From assembly GCF_010183535.1 (NCBI RefSeq), contig NC_071328.1, positions 3,410,001 through 3,474,000 of the forward strand: DNA of 64,000 bases. The letters run 5' to 3'. A model generated the notes under the pieces. It saw only the letters and a program-made list of their open reading frames with translations. It did no database searches and was not told where the DNA came from. The stretch comes from Caenorhabditis remanei (Eukaryota > Nematoda > Chromadorea > Rhabditida > Rhabditidae). Position numbers and translations under genes: made by a program. Positions within the stretch are counted from its first letter, which is position 1, and every line of letters begins with the position of its first letter. Positions 19,583-30,690 of the stretch are shown here, piece after piece.

Positions 19583-22500
19583 TTACTCAAAGTCGTCCTT
19601 TCCCGTGAAAACGTTGTCAACCGTCTTTTCAGCCCCTTTGTCAATCACCATTTGACGAATCGCCGGATCGTCGAATTTTCCCATCCAATCACACACAGTC
19701 ATATCAATTTTTTTCGCAATTCCCACCATCTCAACTATCGATTTGATTGCTCTAAAAAAACCAGAAAATCGATAATTTTTCCAAAAGGGGCGGAGCTTAC
19801 TGATAATCGGGCGCACTCTCGTATTTCATCTTACGAACCATATCGACAATCTCCTTGAACTCAGAGGGCACGATTTTGTAGACTTCGGCTGTAAAAGGCT
19901 CATAGGGCGATAGAAACGCGCTCCAGCGAACTTTCTTCGGTGGAGCGCGTTTGTACCACTGAAACTAACGAATTTTATTCTCCATAAACTGCTCCTTCTG
20001 CTCAATCATCGCCTTCGATTTCTCCTTATTGGCCCAAGGCAACGCATTTTTCCGATCCAACATCTCGTAGAACATGTAAATCCACGACTCCAAATCATCT
20101 TTCCGCCCCTGATCCTTCTCTTTCATACCAGCCAAACTACCGTATCTTGGAGTCACGCCGAACTTGACATTCGAACGAGCGGCACGCACTTTCTTATTCT
20201 TGGTACCGCCCGCGAAGTGAGAACGAGCGAAACGGAAACCGGTCAGATAGATCTTGCGCTCGCTTTCTGCATCAACACTGAAACTGTCGGGACGAACGTT
20301 TCTGAGGATGTAACCAGCTTGATGGAGGTATTTGATAGCCTGGAAAAGGTTGCAAAAAATTGTTGATCTAGGGGAAAAGTCGAACACGCGCCGTTAGTCT
20401 ACCGGACAAACATGTACACCACTCGGCCACACAGGTGAACCGCTGGGAATCCTATATGTGAAGGTGCCAGAATAGCGCCCTATATGTGTCCATAAATGAA
20501 AAGTGGATCGCGCGTGTGCCGCATATGTGCGGTCGTCTTTTCTGTGTACTGGCAGCGCGTGCACCCATAATGCTCCCATATACGTTCCATGTATGGTCCA
20601 TATTTGAGGGTGGCGGCCGGCCGCCGCAACGACACTCCGGAATTACACGTGGGCGTGTTGTTTACCGTAAATCGACGCGACATTTTTTTCTATAAGTCCG
20701 GGCCCATTTTCTCCGTTTCTCGAAGTTTTTCACCTATTTTCTTCATTCTTTTTGCACAAAACAGATAATGGCAAACTTCAAAAATAAAAAGAAATCTATT
20801 CAAACTTGCGGAAACTTATTTTTTCAATACAAAACTTGTTATTTTCTCAAGAAACTAGAATTTTAAGTTTTTGTTGAGAAGTTCGGGTCTGATGTTCCGC
20901 TTCACTTCGGTATGATAAGAAATCATATTTTTCAGGTGGATTTAAAGGTAAGAAGGTAATTATTTGTCATACCGAAGTAAAGTCAAAATGCCGGACTTCG
21001 AATTTCTTCGACGGGTATCATTTTCTTTCAGAGTTCAAAGAAAAGCTTGAGAATCAATGATTGTGTTATAATCACCAAGCTAACATATGATTTTTATAGG
21101 AAATCGTGTGTGATTTTCAATTTTTTTAAAGTATTGCCATTATCTGTTTAAAAAAGGAAAGAACTTCGAGAAAAATGGAAAAAAATATACAAGTCCGAGA
21201 AATGGGAAGTGAACAAGTTGGAAAAAAGAAAAGTGAAACAACATGATAGCATTATATAACAATCACAACAATGAATTAGGCCTTTCTAGTGTTTCATACA
21301 GAATAATCAACCAAATGTGATTGGTAGAATTAATACTGATTATGCTATCCATATGCGTTCCATATGCTCCCCACGTTTTCGGCCGACCGCGCGGTGATCC
21401 ACGTAGACACATATAGGGTCCAACCCTCATTCTTTTTAGCCGCACATACGCCACCGCGCGGTTCCATATGTGTTCCCCAGCGGTTCACCTGTGCATGCGG
21501 GTCGTCTCATCTAGGCGTGGCAAGGGGCGGAGAAGAATGCTTAGTAAACTCACATCAAGAGTCTGCAAGCCGACATTGTAGGCGCATCCCGTGGTGAACG
21601 TTTTCAAGAATTTCAGAATTTCGTAGAGTGTCAATGCGTATGGTGATAATACGAGACACTGAAAAAAGTGAAGTTGGAAGAAAATTTTCTATAAACTGAG
21701 AAACCTTGGAATTCCCAAACTTTGGCACCGAACCGAATGCAATGGCTCGAAGAACTGGAATGTCATCCTTTTTTGGAAACAACTTCTCCATTTCAACGAT
21801 AATTTCATGAGCAAACCGGAGCCGGCCACTTTTCGCCGGTTCTATACGAAGAAGGTACTTCTGAAAAAATGGTGTTTCGCCAGAATTCGCGAGTAATATC
21901 CAAAACGTTCTGTACTACTGTACTCCTCACAAAATGCAAAAGAGAATAGCGATGACTTGGAATCGAACCATGGATGTCAGATTAGTGGTCATCTGTGTAA
22001 CCACTTGCGCCATGAATAGAGAAAGCCGGCGCGGCGGCGAGGGTTATTATAACAGTTCTTGTGGTGGCAATGCTGGCAACCGCCGCCCGCCACCTTCTTG
22101 GTATCCCTCACCACAACGCCAGCGCATTCTCCCGTGTAGCTTATCCGGTAAGGAGTCTGACCACCAATCTTGCATCCCGGGTTCGATTATTTTCCCACGC
22201 AATTCTTTTTTGCTTTTTGTAACGATTACAGTGGTATAAGTATTTCCGGTTTTAACCCCATTTTTGCATGGTTTTTCATTAAACCCGGCAACTCACATTG
22301 TTATTATCATCATGAATAAAATAGGCTCCATCTTTCTTCGTTCCTCTGATAAGTGACGTCACTTCAAAATTCTTCTTTTCCAACATAAATTTGTCCGCAT
22401 TCGGCGCATTCTTCTCACAATTCGCTGCCAACTCCATCATCTCTTTGTTCATCGCATCCGCTTCATTTCGCACTTTTTTCTTTTCGGTTCCTTTTGTGGA

Positions 22501-23069
22501 TGCTTCTCCTGTAGAGCCTCCTGTAGAGGCTCCTGTAGAGGCTGAACTCGACGTGGAATTACTATGTTTCTGAAAAATCGATTGTGAAAATTGCAAAAAA
22601 AAGTGCCCAAAGGAGGATCGAACCTGCAACACGTCGCCTACCGCCCGAAACCCCGCAAGACTGTGATAATCATGCGCTCACCTCAGAATGATCATTTCCG
22701 GTCGATCCATCCAGCCCCCCACCAGTAACCCCCAACATATTCGACCCTCCAGTACTCGCGGCTTCAGTCGTCGTCGTCGTCGTCGTGTGAGTCGTCTCTT
22801 TAGAGGTCTCATTCGATGGATTCCGTATTTCTGAAAGAACATTCGAGATTTTGGAAAAGTACGCTGGGGTGCGAGGCTTAAGATACGCAACGAACAGATT
22901 TGAATTTTTTTCTCCGAGTCGCGTTGCGTGCGCGTCGCGGTTTATATTTTTGAATTTAGCGCTCAGCCAAGTCTTTTTTGGCACCGTGCCAACCGTTGTG
23001 CGACGGAACGCGTTGTGATTTTCTAAACTTACGTTTTTTCCCCATCCTCTGCTTATCTCGACCTCCCAT
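19583..23069 (-). CDS. CK1/TTBK-like pseudokinase
   Basis: Eight exons (23069-23033, 22830-22682, 22569-22297, 21860-21705, 21658-21554, 20339-19970, 19888-19801, 19751-19583) join in phase to 448 residues. Residues 1-85 are low complexity, rich in Thr, Ser and Gly. The kinase fold follows but the glycine loop is absent, the ATP-binding Lys is Arg158 (YLLRIE), HRD reads LRN at 252-254, the metal Asn is Ser259, and DFG reads TGF from Thr273. FGVTPRYGSLAGM, GRKDDLESWIYMFYE and the intron before AIKYLH match kinase 1, so the two are tandem paralogues. Catalysis is very unlikely; a scaffold or binding role is inference. The uninterrupted frame across eight exons argues against simple decay. Intron 3 is almost wholly a tRNA-like element, and the 1.2-kb intron 5 is almost wholly a TA-type transposon. 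Confidence 0.85.
20430..21493. mobile_element. TA-type MITE (CACAGGTGAACC ends), copy 1, in pseudokinase intron
   Basis: The ends are CACAGGTGAACCGCTGGG and its exact complement. Sub-terminal sequence is GC-rich with CATATG-containing segments; the centre is AT-rich with a small foldback around CTTCACTTCGGTATGATAAG. There is no transposase frame. A copy in the opposite orientation at 29389-30690 has clear TA flanks. Here the flanks are CA on both sides, so the target site has changed or differs. The element fills intron 5 of the pseudokinase gene. Confidence 0.8.
21895..22285. mobile_element. Composite repeat with two opposed tRNA-like modules, copy 1
   Basis: On the minus strand, about 22018-21950 reads TGGCGCAAGTGGTTACACAG then ATGACCACTAATCTG and ends with GGTTCGATTCC, in tRNA order: A box, anticodon-arm-like CAGAT/ATCTG stem, B box. 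On the plus strand, about 22133-22200 reads GTGTAGCTTATCCGGTAAGG, then a CTGACCACCAATC stretch and CCCGGGTTCGATTA. A GC-rich core with GCCGCCCGCCACC lies between. The same unit, split by a transposon, is at 29251-30930. Neither module has a full acceptor stem that I can pair, so these look like tRNA-derived relics and not working tRNA genes. The unit occupies nearly all of pseudokinase intron 3. Confidence 0.65.
22605..22680 (-). other. Possible tRNA-like fragment in pseudokinase intron 2
   Basis: The minus strand reads TAGGCGACGTGTTGCAGG followed by TTCGATCCTCC and a run of T. GGTTCGATCC fits the pol III B box and the T run would serve as a terminator. The arms flanking the T loop do not pair well and no matching 5' acceptor strand is visible, so it is at best a decayed relic. 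Confidence 0.3.
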
Positions 23070-23910
23070 GACTTTTGAAAAACGAAAAAGTAATCTTCGA
23101 TTTTTTGTTTAATTTTGTGATCTACAGAGAGAATCGGGAATATCGAATTGTGGATTCTTTTTCTTCGGCAAGAAAAAATATGTGGGGCACGGGGTTAGTT
23201 GTTTTTAGATTTGGTTTTTGGAAAATGGAAAAAGTTCACGCCCAAAAAAAACAACAAAAAACTTTGATAATTATTTTTTCGAAAAAAAAACCAGTGGTCC
23301 AAACCAGAGTTGCATGGAATTCCGACTTCCGACTTCCGACTTCCGTCATTCCATAACGGTGGAATTTCGGAAAAGTAAATTTCGCAGAAATACTTGGAAA
23401 AATGGTCTAAAAGGCGAGAAAATTGGCTTTTCTTCATCCAAAACCTAATTTTCCACTGATTTTCGCCAATTTTATGATCTTTTCTATTGGAGTTTTTGAA
23501 TATTTGCGAAAAAAATCTAATTCCGACTTCCGACTTCCGACTTCCGACTTTCGACTTTCGGGCGGTTTTTCACTTCCGACTTCCAACTTCCGAGTTCCGG
23601 ATAAGAAATTTTCACTTCCAAGTAATCTGGTCCAAACTTTAAACCCGTTTTTCTCGAATACCAGGACTCAAGAGCAAAAACTGAATATATATTTGGAATC
23701 AGCGTGATTTCAGCTTTTCAATGATATATGTCCCCATATTGGACGGTACTAGAATGACGTCATCCTCTTCCTTGGTTACTGTAGTCATTGTATGGAGAGA
23801 AGCCGGATTAAGAAAGAATGGTTTATTAGAATAGGAGGCAGTAAAAAATAGAGAATCTGTGAAAAATTATGCAAAAATTTTCAGAAAAATCATTTAAAAA
23901 ATCTTGGCCT
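23070..23910. other. Spacer between pseudokinase start and MARVEL gene end
   Basis: 23320-23625 is an ACTTCCG-bounded repeat related to that in apr-1 intron 5. The minus-strand AATAAA at 23827-23822, 84 bases after the MARVEL stop, is a likely polyadenylation signal for that gene. No further gene was seen. Confidence 0.5.
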
Positions 23911-26769
23911 CTAATAGAGATCTTGTTGGGATCTGACGTGAAGGGTGTGACGGTTTTGATGGGAGAGCCAGGCGGAGAGAGCGTAGAGAATGGCAAGGGC
24001 GAACGTGAGGAACTGAAAATTTGTTTAGTTCATGTTGCAGAAACAGTCTAGAGCTACATTTTTGTAGTTGACCACTTTTCAATAGCATTCATAGATTTTG
24101 AGATATAAGGCTTTGAAAAAATTTGCAATACACTGAAATTCGTCAACTTTGACATATTGTAATAGTGTCAAACTTTGAGATACATTTTTGAATTTTTGGT
24201 ATATTATAGATCACATAAAATACTTTATTTTTGTAGTTGATAACTTTTTGATAGCTCTTCACGCTTTCGAGATATGCGCCTTCAAAGTTAAGGAGCGAGA
24301 GAGCACGCGAAACGAGGAGGGCGTCTAACTTCTCTGCGTCTCTTCCCCTCTCCTTTGAGACGTTTTACAGGGGCCTAACTTTAAAGGCGCATATCTCAAA
24401 AGCGTGAATAGCTATCAAAAAGTTGTCAACTACAAAAATAGAGAACTAATTTAGCTCTATACAGCGAATATAGTTTTGGGAAAAATGGATAAAAAATAAG
24501 TGAGTTACACACTTTGAAAGTGAGTACCAATTTTGATCTACTTTATTGATTTGTTCATATGTTATAGAGCTAAAATAAAGTAATATTTTGGTAGTTGACA
24601 ACTTTGATGTAGGACTGTTTACTAGCTAGATATAGGCCGTTGAAGTTAAGCAAAGTTTGCAGGGCTATAACTTTTCAGGGAATGATCGTAGTTGGCAAAA
24701 AATAGTCAACAATAAAAATGTAGGTCTGAAACTACAACATATCAAAAATTTGAGAGAGGGAGGGGGGCTAGCTTTGAGGTTACGGAGGAGATTTGAAATT
24801 TGTGATTTTTCTGGAAAAATCACAAAAAAACATACTTGTCAACCGGCTCGGAACTGGCGTCAAAATGAATATTATGAACTGAAAAATATATAAAAATGTA
24901 GATCTCTACGAGTTCTATGCCCGTGACCTACTACGGGCCGGATGGCTATTCGTTAATATGCCGCGGGCCGGGCTAGAATGCCTTTTTTGGCCATTTTCGC
25001 GTTTTTTGGCACTTTTTCCCGGCCCGCGGCACATTAACGAATAGCCATCCGGCCCGTAGTAAGTCACGGACATAGAACTCGCTGAGATCTACATTTTGGT
25101 ATATTTTTCAGCTCATAATATTCATTTTGACGCGAGTTACGAGCCGGCCCGTGTCGGCCCGTTTCGGCCCGGTTGACAAGTATGCAAAAAAACGTTCTCC
25201 TCAAACCGTCTGGAAATACGAGATTTTCAAAATTAGTTCAAAATTATGTTGTAAAGTTATGGATAAAACGCAATAGAGCGCATTTGCACTGACAAACGTT
25301 TTTGGCTCAAGGAACTCGCCCGAAAGTTAAAAACTTCTTAAATAAACTTTCCTAATTCTGAAACTCCAATTCGCAGAGTAGCGACTCATAACATTTGATA
25401 CTCAGCTAAGAAAAGACTCACCGATGCGAAAGCCCACTCATAAATGATTCTACAACCATTATGAATGATACCATCGGATCCAATATCGTTACAATTATTC
25501 GACCAACTTCCAGTTGAGTAGTACGCCTCGACAATTGACAAAACGACGAACATACATGCACAAACTAGATTGAAAGTGAGATCAGCCTCTCGCCAACAGA
25601 AGAAATCGAGATGATTCAAATGGAGAGTGAAGAAGTAGGCGATGAGGAAGATGAAGGTGAGAAGCATTGCCACGCTGGCAGCTGTCAGAAGGATCGTCTG
25701 GCCGAAGAGGACTCCTTTGAATGGGCCTGGACCGAAGACTGAGGTGATTAGACACACGATCACCACGCAGAGAAACTGAAAAACAGAAAATAAATTTGTG
25801 AAAATTTCAATTTTTAGGTGAAAATTGGTCAACTTTGACCGGGTGTTGCAAGCTGAAATTTAATCTGACCTGTTAGATTTTGAAATATGTTATAGAGCAA
25901 GTATAGGGCTACATTTTTGCAGTTGGTCACTTTTTGAGAACTCTTCTAGATTTTGAGATGTATCAGTTTTCTTCTACGGGAATGTTACTATCTTTGAAAA
26001 AGCGTTGAAAGTTTGGACCCATTCGAAACTATATTGGTTCTGTAGATCAAAGCTAGGGCTACATTTTTGCAGTTGAAAACTTTTTGATAGCTTTTTACCC
26101 CTCTGAGATATGCGCCTTCAAAGTTATCGCTTCGAGGGAGGGCAAGAGAGCACACGAAACGAGGAGGGTGTCGAGCTTCTCTGCGTCTCCCCTCTCTCAC
26201 CTTTTCAAGCTGCAATCTTTAAAGGCGCATATCTCAAAAGCGTGAGTAGCTATCAAAAAGTTGTCAACTACAAAAATGGAGAACTAGATTTGATCTACAC
26301 AACCAATGTAAATTTATTTAAAATAAGCTAAATTGTAAAAAGTTACAGACTGTTAAAGTTGGCTAATTTTCAACTGGAAAATGAAAAATAGTGGTTTTTC
26401 TACATTTTTTAACATAAACTTTTGCTTTTTTAGAGTTTATCAGGAAACCCCAGTGTAACGTTACAAAAAATGCAATGTAACCGCGCTCTACTGACAATCC
26501 GGATTCTTCGTTAGAGCGCAATTGCATCCCCCCACTCACAATCTGCGCAATCCTCAACAGACCCAACGGTCCCATACAGTAGTTCTTGTCAGTCGGACCG
26601 TGTCCACACGACCAAACACTTTGCTCCTTGTATTTCGTTTGTTCTCTGAAATTCGGATTTTGGCAACTGCGCTCTATTGGACTCTCAGATTTCGACAGAC
26701 TTACCTTGTAGTAGTGGTAACATAGGTGCCATCAGGTTGTTGTGTTGTGTACACCTCCCGACGTTCCAT
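23911..26769 (-). CDS. Four-helix MARVEL-type membrane protein
   Basis: Exons 26769-26705, 26645-26540, 25775-25422 and 24012-23911 join in phase to 208 residues. A cytosolic N-terminus of about 57 residues (VYTTQQPDGTYVTTTT) precedes four hydrophobic segments at about 58-77, 84-108, 123-144 and 168-191, then a short tail ending QQDLY. Length, topology and the Cys-bearing loop between helices 3 and 4 (NNCNDIG, HNGC) fit the MARVEL superfamily of membrane-apposition and vesicle proteins such as MAL/plasmolipin, CMTM and physin relatives. I cannot choose a subfamily. The fourth helix is encoded by a separate exon 1.4 kb away, but its phase and hydrophobicity complete the fold. A TTTTCAG acceptor three bases before the ATG suggests trans-splicing. 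The large intron holds repeat families A and C. Confidence 0.85.
24225..24460. repeat. Hairpin repeat family C, MARVEL intron 3
   Basis: Arms run from TTTTTGTAGTTGATAACTTT and CACGCTTTCGAGATATGCGC to the complement AGTTGTCAACTACAAAAAT. The loop holds GGAGGGCGTCTAACTTCTC and CTCTGCGTCTCTTCCC. Confidence 0.75.
24831..25184. mobile_element. hAT-like MITE, family A, with perfect 8-bp target duplication
   Basis: The element is bounded by CATACTTGTCAACCGG and CCGGTTGACAAGTATG, with long internal arms (TGTAGATCTC..GAGATCTACA and GCCGCGGGCCGGG..CCCGGCCCGCGGC). The eight bases on each side are both CAAAAAAA. It lies in MARVEL intron 3. Confidence 0.85.
26040..26300. repeat. Hairpin repeat family C, MARVEL intron 2
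   Basis: Arms are TGATAGCTTTTTACCCCTCT with GAGATATGCGCC and the complement AAGGCGCATATCTCAAAAGC. The loop holds GAAACGAGGAGGGTGTCGAG and CTTCTCTGCGTCTCCCC. Confidence 0.75.
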
Positions 26770-27381
26770 TTTTCTGAAAAAAAAAATGGATACACTTTTT
26801 GAATAAAGGAGAAAAAGAAGGGAATGAGAGATGAGGGTGTGAAGAGAAAGTCATTTCATGGATGGTCGATTATCAATGGGCGGGAAGGAGGTGATTTAGA
26901 GGAAAAGGGAATGTATAAAGATATTAATATGTTTATGGTGGGAAATAGCACATCTAGACTTCAGGTTTGGGGCTTGAAGACATGAAAAACTGAGAATGCT
27001 TTTAGAGAATTCGTCACGGTGAAAGTTTTCATTCCACAGCTTTGTGTTTGGGATATGTTATAGAGCAAATGTAGAGCTACATTTGTGTAGTTTACAAATT
27101 TTTGATAGGGACTTTAGATTTTGAGATATGCGCCATTGAAGATTGCAGCTTGAAGAGAAGTTTGTCTAATTTTCGATTTTATATTTTTGTTACGTTAAAC
27201 TAACAATAAACTCTAAAAAAGCAAAATTTAAACTTTAAAAAAGTAAAAATCAAAGAAAACCTATTTAAAAAACATTATCTTTAATTTTCAAGTTGAATTT
27301 TCAAGTTGAAAAATTGACCAACTTTAACAGTCTGTAACTATTTATCTTTTAGCTTATTTTAAATACATTTACATTGGTTGT

Positions 27382-27650
27382 GTAGATCAAATATAGGACT
27401 ATGTTTTGCTGTTGACAACTTTTTGATAGCTATTCACGCTTTCGAGATATGCGCTTTTAAAGATTGCAACCTGGAACGCCTCGAGAGAGAAAAGTGGGAG
27501 AGACCCAGAGAAGTTAGACAACCTCCTCGTTTCGCGTGCTCTCTCGGCTATCCAGTGGCGGCTAACTTTTGAAGCTTTATATCTCGAAAGCGTAAATAGC
27601 TATCAAAAAGCTGTCAACTACAAAAATGTAGCCCTAGATTTGATCTACAT
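27382..27650. repeat. Hairpin repeat family C
   Basis: Arms are GTGTAGATCAAATATAGG, TTGACAACTTTTTGATAGC and CGAGATATGCGC with complements ending CTAGATTTGATCTACA. The loop has GAGAGACCCAGAGAAG, one base off the usual GACGCAGAG, and CCTCCTCGTTTCGCGTGCTC. Confidence 0.75.
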
Positions 27651-28207
27651 AACCAATATAACTTCAAGTAGATCCAACAACAAATAAACTTTCTACACTT
27701 TTTCAAAGTTGGCCATTTTCAACAGAAAAGCATTTCTACCGTAACCTGTCTCTACCATGTCACAAAAATAAAGATCAAGACTTGGTCTATAAAATACTCA
27801 AAAATTGGGCAAGTCAGAAGAATCATTACAGAGTGGCATATTGTCAAAGTTGGAGATCAGATTTTCAACTGAAAATGACTTCGAAATTCAGAATTACCTA
27901 CCATTTTTGTAAGCCCAAATTTTCAAAGTTATTCTCAAGAAAATTCGTAAGAAGAAAAAAGAAAACACCTTGTAAAATCGAATTGAGAAGGAAACTGCCC
28001 GTCACATACACACCCATAAATTGGGTGTGGCTATTACAAGATTTCAATCAATCTCTGAATTGAATCGTGAATCAAAATAAGAAATTTAATGAAAGAAAGT
28101 ATGAATCAATAGAAACAATTTGAGAAATCGACAAAAAACAACACTAGAACAAAACATTTATATATAAAAATATTACCTACATTTCAAATATTTCAAATTA
28201 CATGCAT

Positions 28208-28460
28208 TGTGTAGATCAAATCTTGATCTACATTTTAACAGTTGACAGCTTTTTGATAGCTACTCACGTTTTCGAGATATGCGCCTTTAAAGATTGCAGC
28301 TCGAAGAGGCGAGAGAGGGGGAGACGCAGAGAAGCTCGACACCCTCCTCGTTTCGCGTGCTCTCTCGCCCCCTAACTTTGAAGGTGCATATCTCGAAAAC
28401 GTGAATAGCTATCAAAAAATTGTCAACTGCAAAAATGTAGCCCTAGATTTGATCTACACA
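28208..28460. repeat. Hairpin repeat family C, best-preserved copy
   Basis: The arm GTGTAGATCAAATCTTGATC opens the unit and CCTAGATTTGATCTACACAA closes it. The loop has GGGGGAGACGCAGAGAAGC facing CCTCCTCGTTTCGCGTGCTC. Confidence 0.8.
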
Positions 28461-29388
28461 ACCAATATAGTTTCGAATGGGTTTAAGTTTTCAACGCTCT
28501 TTCAAAGTTAGTAACATTCCCGTAGAGAAAAACTGATATATCTCAAAATCTAGAAGAGTTCTCAAAAAGTGATCAACTGCAAAAATGTAGCCCTTGACTT
28601 GCTCTATAACATACTAAATTTTTGAAATACTGAGATAAGAAGTAGTACCGTGATGGGCTTTCAAATCTTGCTATTTTCTAAAACTGTGAAGTTTGAAACT
28701 TTTTTTTGTTGATTTTTGAAAGTGTATACCGTAAAAACAGTGAATTTTTCTAAAAAGTTGTAGAAGTTCTAGGCAACATGACACATTGGTCAATTTCAGA
28801 CAAGTAGTACAAACAAAAAGGTAAAAAGCTGCGATAGAATAAGAAAAGGTGGTCAATACGAAAAAGAAGAATAGAAGAAGGAGAAAAAGGAGAGAAGAAG
28901 ACCACACCCAATATAGAAAAAAGAGAAAAAGACGAGACGATTCTTCCTATCGATAATCACTCTGCGTCTCTTCACTCACTCACTGACCACACCTTATCTG
29001 GAAGAAGGGAAAACTCTTTTTATTCCAGGCGTCCATTCAAGAACTTTATGACTTGTACTTGTACAAACATTTCTTATTTTTCGATGCATCACATTTTACT
29101 ATACACATGTACAAACTGGGAGGGGGCTGTGGGGGACAAGTGGGGATATGTTTTCTGTCAAGGTCGGTTAGGGAGGAGAGAATATATGCGGGAGAAGAAG
29201 AAGAGAAAAAAACAGTGATAAGACATTTGATTGTTGGTAAATAAGACGAAAACCATGCAAAAAATTGGGTTAGAACCGGAAATTGGTATACCACTGTAAT
29301 CGTGACAAAAAACAAAAATTAATGGCAAGGGGAAAGAATCGAACCCGGGATGAATGATTGGTGGTCAGACTCCTTACCGGATAAGCTA

Positions 29389-30690
29389 CACAGGTGAACC
29401 GCTGGGGAACACATATGTAACCGCGCGGTGGCGTATGTGCGGCTAAAAAGAATGAGGGTTGGGCCCTATATGTGTCTATGTGGATCACCGCGCGGTCGGC
29501 CGAGAACGTGGAGCGCATATGGAACGTATATGGATAGCATAATCAGCATTAATTCTACCAATCGCATTTGGTTGATTATTCTGTATGAAACACTAGAAAG
29601 GCCAAATTCATTGTTGTGATTGGTATGTAATGTTATCATGTTGTTTCACTTTTCTTTTTCCAACTTGTTCACTTCCCATTTCTCGGACTTGTATATTTTC
29701 TCCTCTTTTCTCGAAGTTCTTTCCTTTTTTAAACAGATAATGGCAATACTTTAAAAAAATTGAAAATCACACACGATTTCCTATAAAAATCTTATGTTAG
29801 CTTGGTGGTTATAACACAATCATTGATTCTCAAGCTTTTCTTTGAACTCTGAAAGAAAATGATACCCGTCGAAGAAATTCGAAGTCCGGCATTTTGACTT
29901 TACTTCGGTATGACAAATACTTACCTTCTTACCTTTAAATCCACCTGAAAAATATGATTTCTTATCATACCGAAGTGAAGCGGAACATCAGACCCGAACT
30001 TCTCAACAAAAACTTAAAATTCTAGTTTCTTGAGAAAATAACAATTTTTGTATTGAAAAAATAAGTTTCCGCAAGTTTGAATAGATTTCTTTTTATTTTT
30101 GAAGTTTGCCATTATCTGTTTTGTGCAAAAAGAATGAAGAAAATAGGTGAAAAACTTCGAGAAACGGAGAAAATGGGCCCGGACTTATAGAAAAAAATGT
30201 CGCGTCGATTTACGCACGTACATTCAGCCTTAACCTATGCAAACGCGCTTTGTTGAGACTACATTTTGGTAATATTATTTGACGCCTAAATTTCAATTTT
30301 TTGATATTTTTTGTTTTGTCAAAAAATTGGCCTTTTTCGATTATATTTCTCCTTAAAACTATTTCTTGACAAAGTTTTTCAGTTTAAACAAAAAAGTTTA
30401 GGTAAGCGATTTTTCTCAACAGAGCGCGTTTGCATAGGTTAAGGCTGAATGTACGTGTTTACGGTAAACAACACGCCCACGTGTAATTCCGGAGTGTCGT
30501 TGCGGCGGCCGGCCGCCACCCTCAAATATGGACCATACATATGGGAGCTATATGGGTGCACGCGCTGCCAGTACACAGAAAAGACGACCGCACATATGCG
30601 GCACACGCGCGATCCACTTTTCATTTATGGACACACATAGGGCGCTATTCTGGCACCTTCACATATAGGATTCCCAGCGGTTCACCTGTG
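29389..30690. mobile_element. TA-type MITE (CACAGGTGAACC ends), copy 2, with readable TA duplication
   Basis: The ends are CACAGGTGAACCGCTGGG and its complement. It is flanked AGC-TA on the left and TA-CACGGG on the right, while copy 1 of the host repeat reads AGCTACACGGG without the insert. That is a TA target duplication, the rule for Tc1/mariner-type transposition. There is no transposase frame, so it would need a transposase supplied elsewhere. Length is 1302 bases, including a 243-base nested insertion; the other copy is 1064. Confidence 0.85.
30215..30457. mobile_element. Third-level nested element with perfect inverted ends
   Basis: The unit starts CACGTACATTCAGCCTTAAC and ends with its complement. 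It is absent from the other copy of the surrounding transposon. TTTACG stands on both sides, giving a 6-base duplication by comparison with the empty site at about 20664. GCAAACGCGCTTTG near the ends relates it to the GCGCTCTAC-type repeats. Confidence 0.85.

Noticed and set aside
21263..21597. Open frames of 63-77 residues inside the TA-type MITE that recur in the second copy
   Set aside because: They are recovered on opposite strands from GC-rich terminal repeats, without transposase motifs; conserved only because the DNA is repeated.
22131..22200. Functional tRNA gene
   Set aside because: A- and B-box-like parts exist, but acceptor-stem pairing and a clean anticodon loop are not evident; treated as a tRNA-derived relic.
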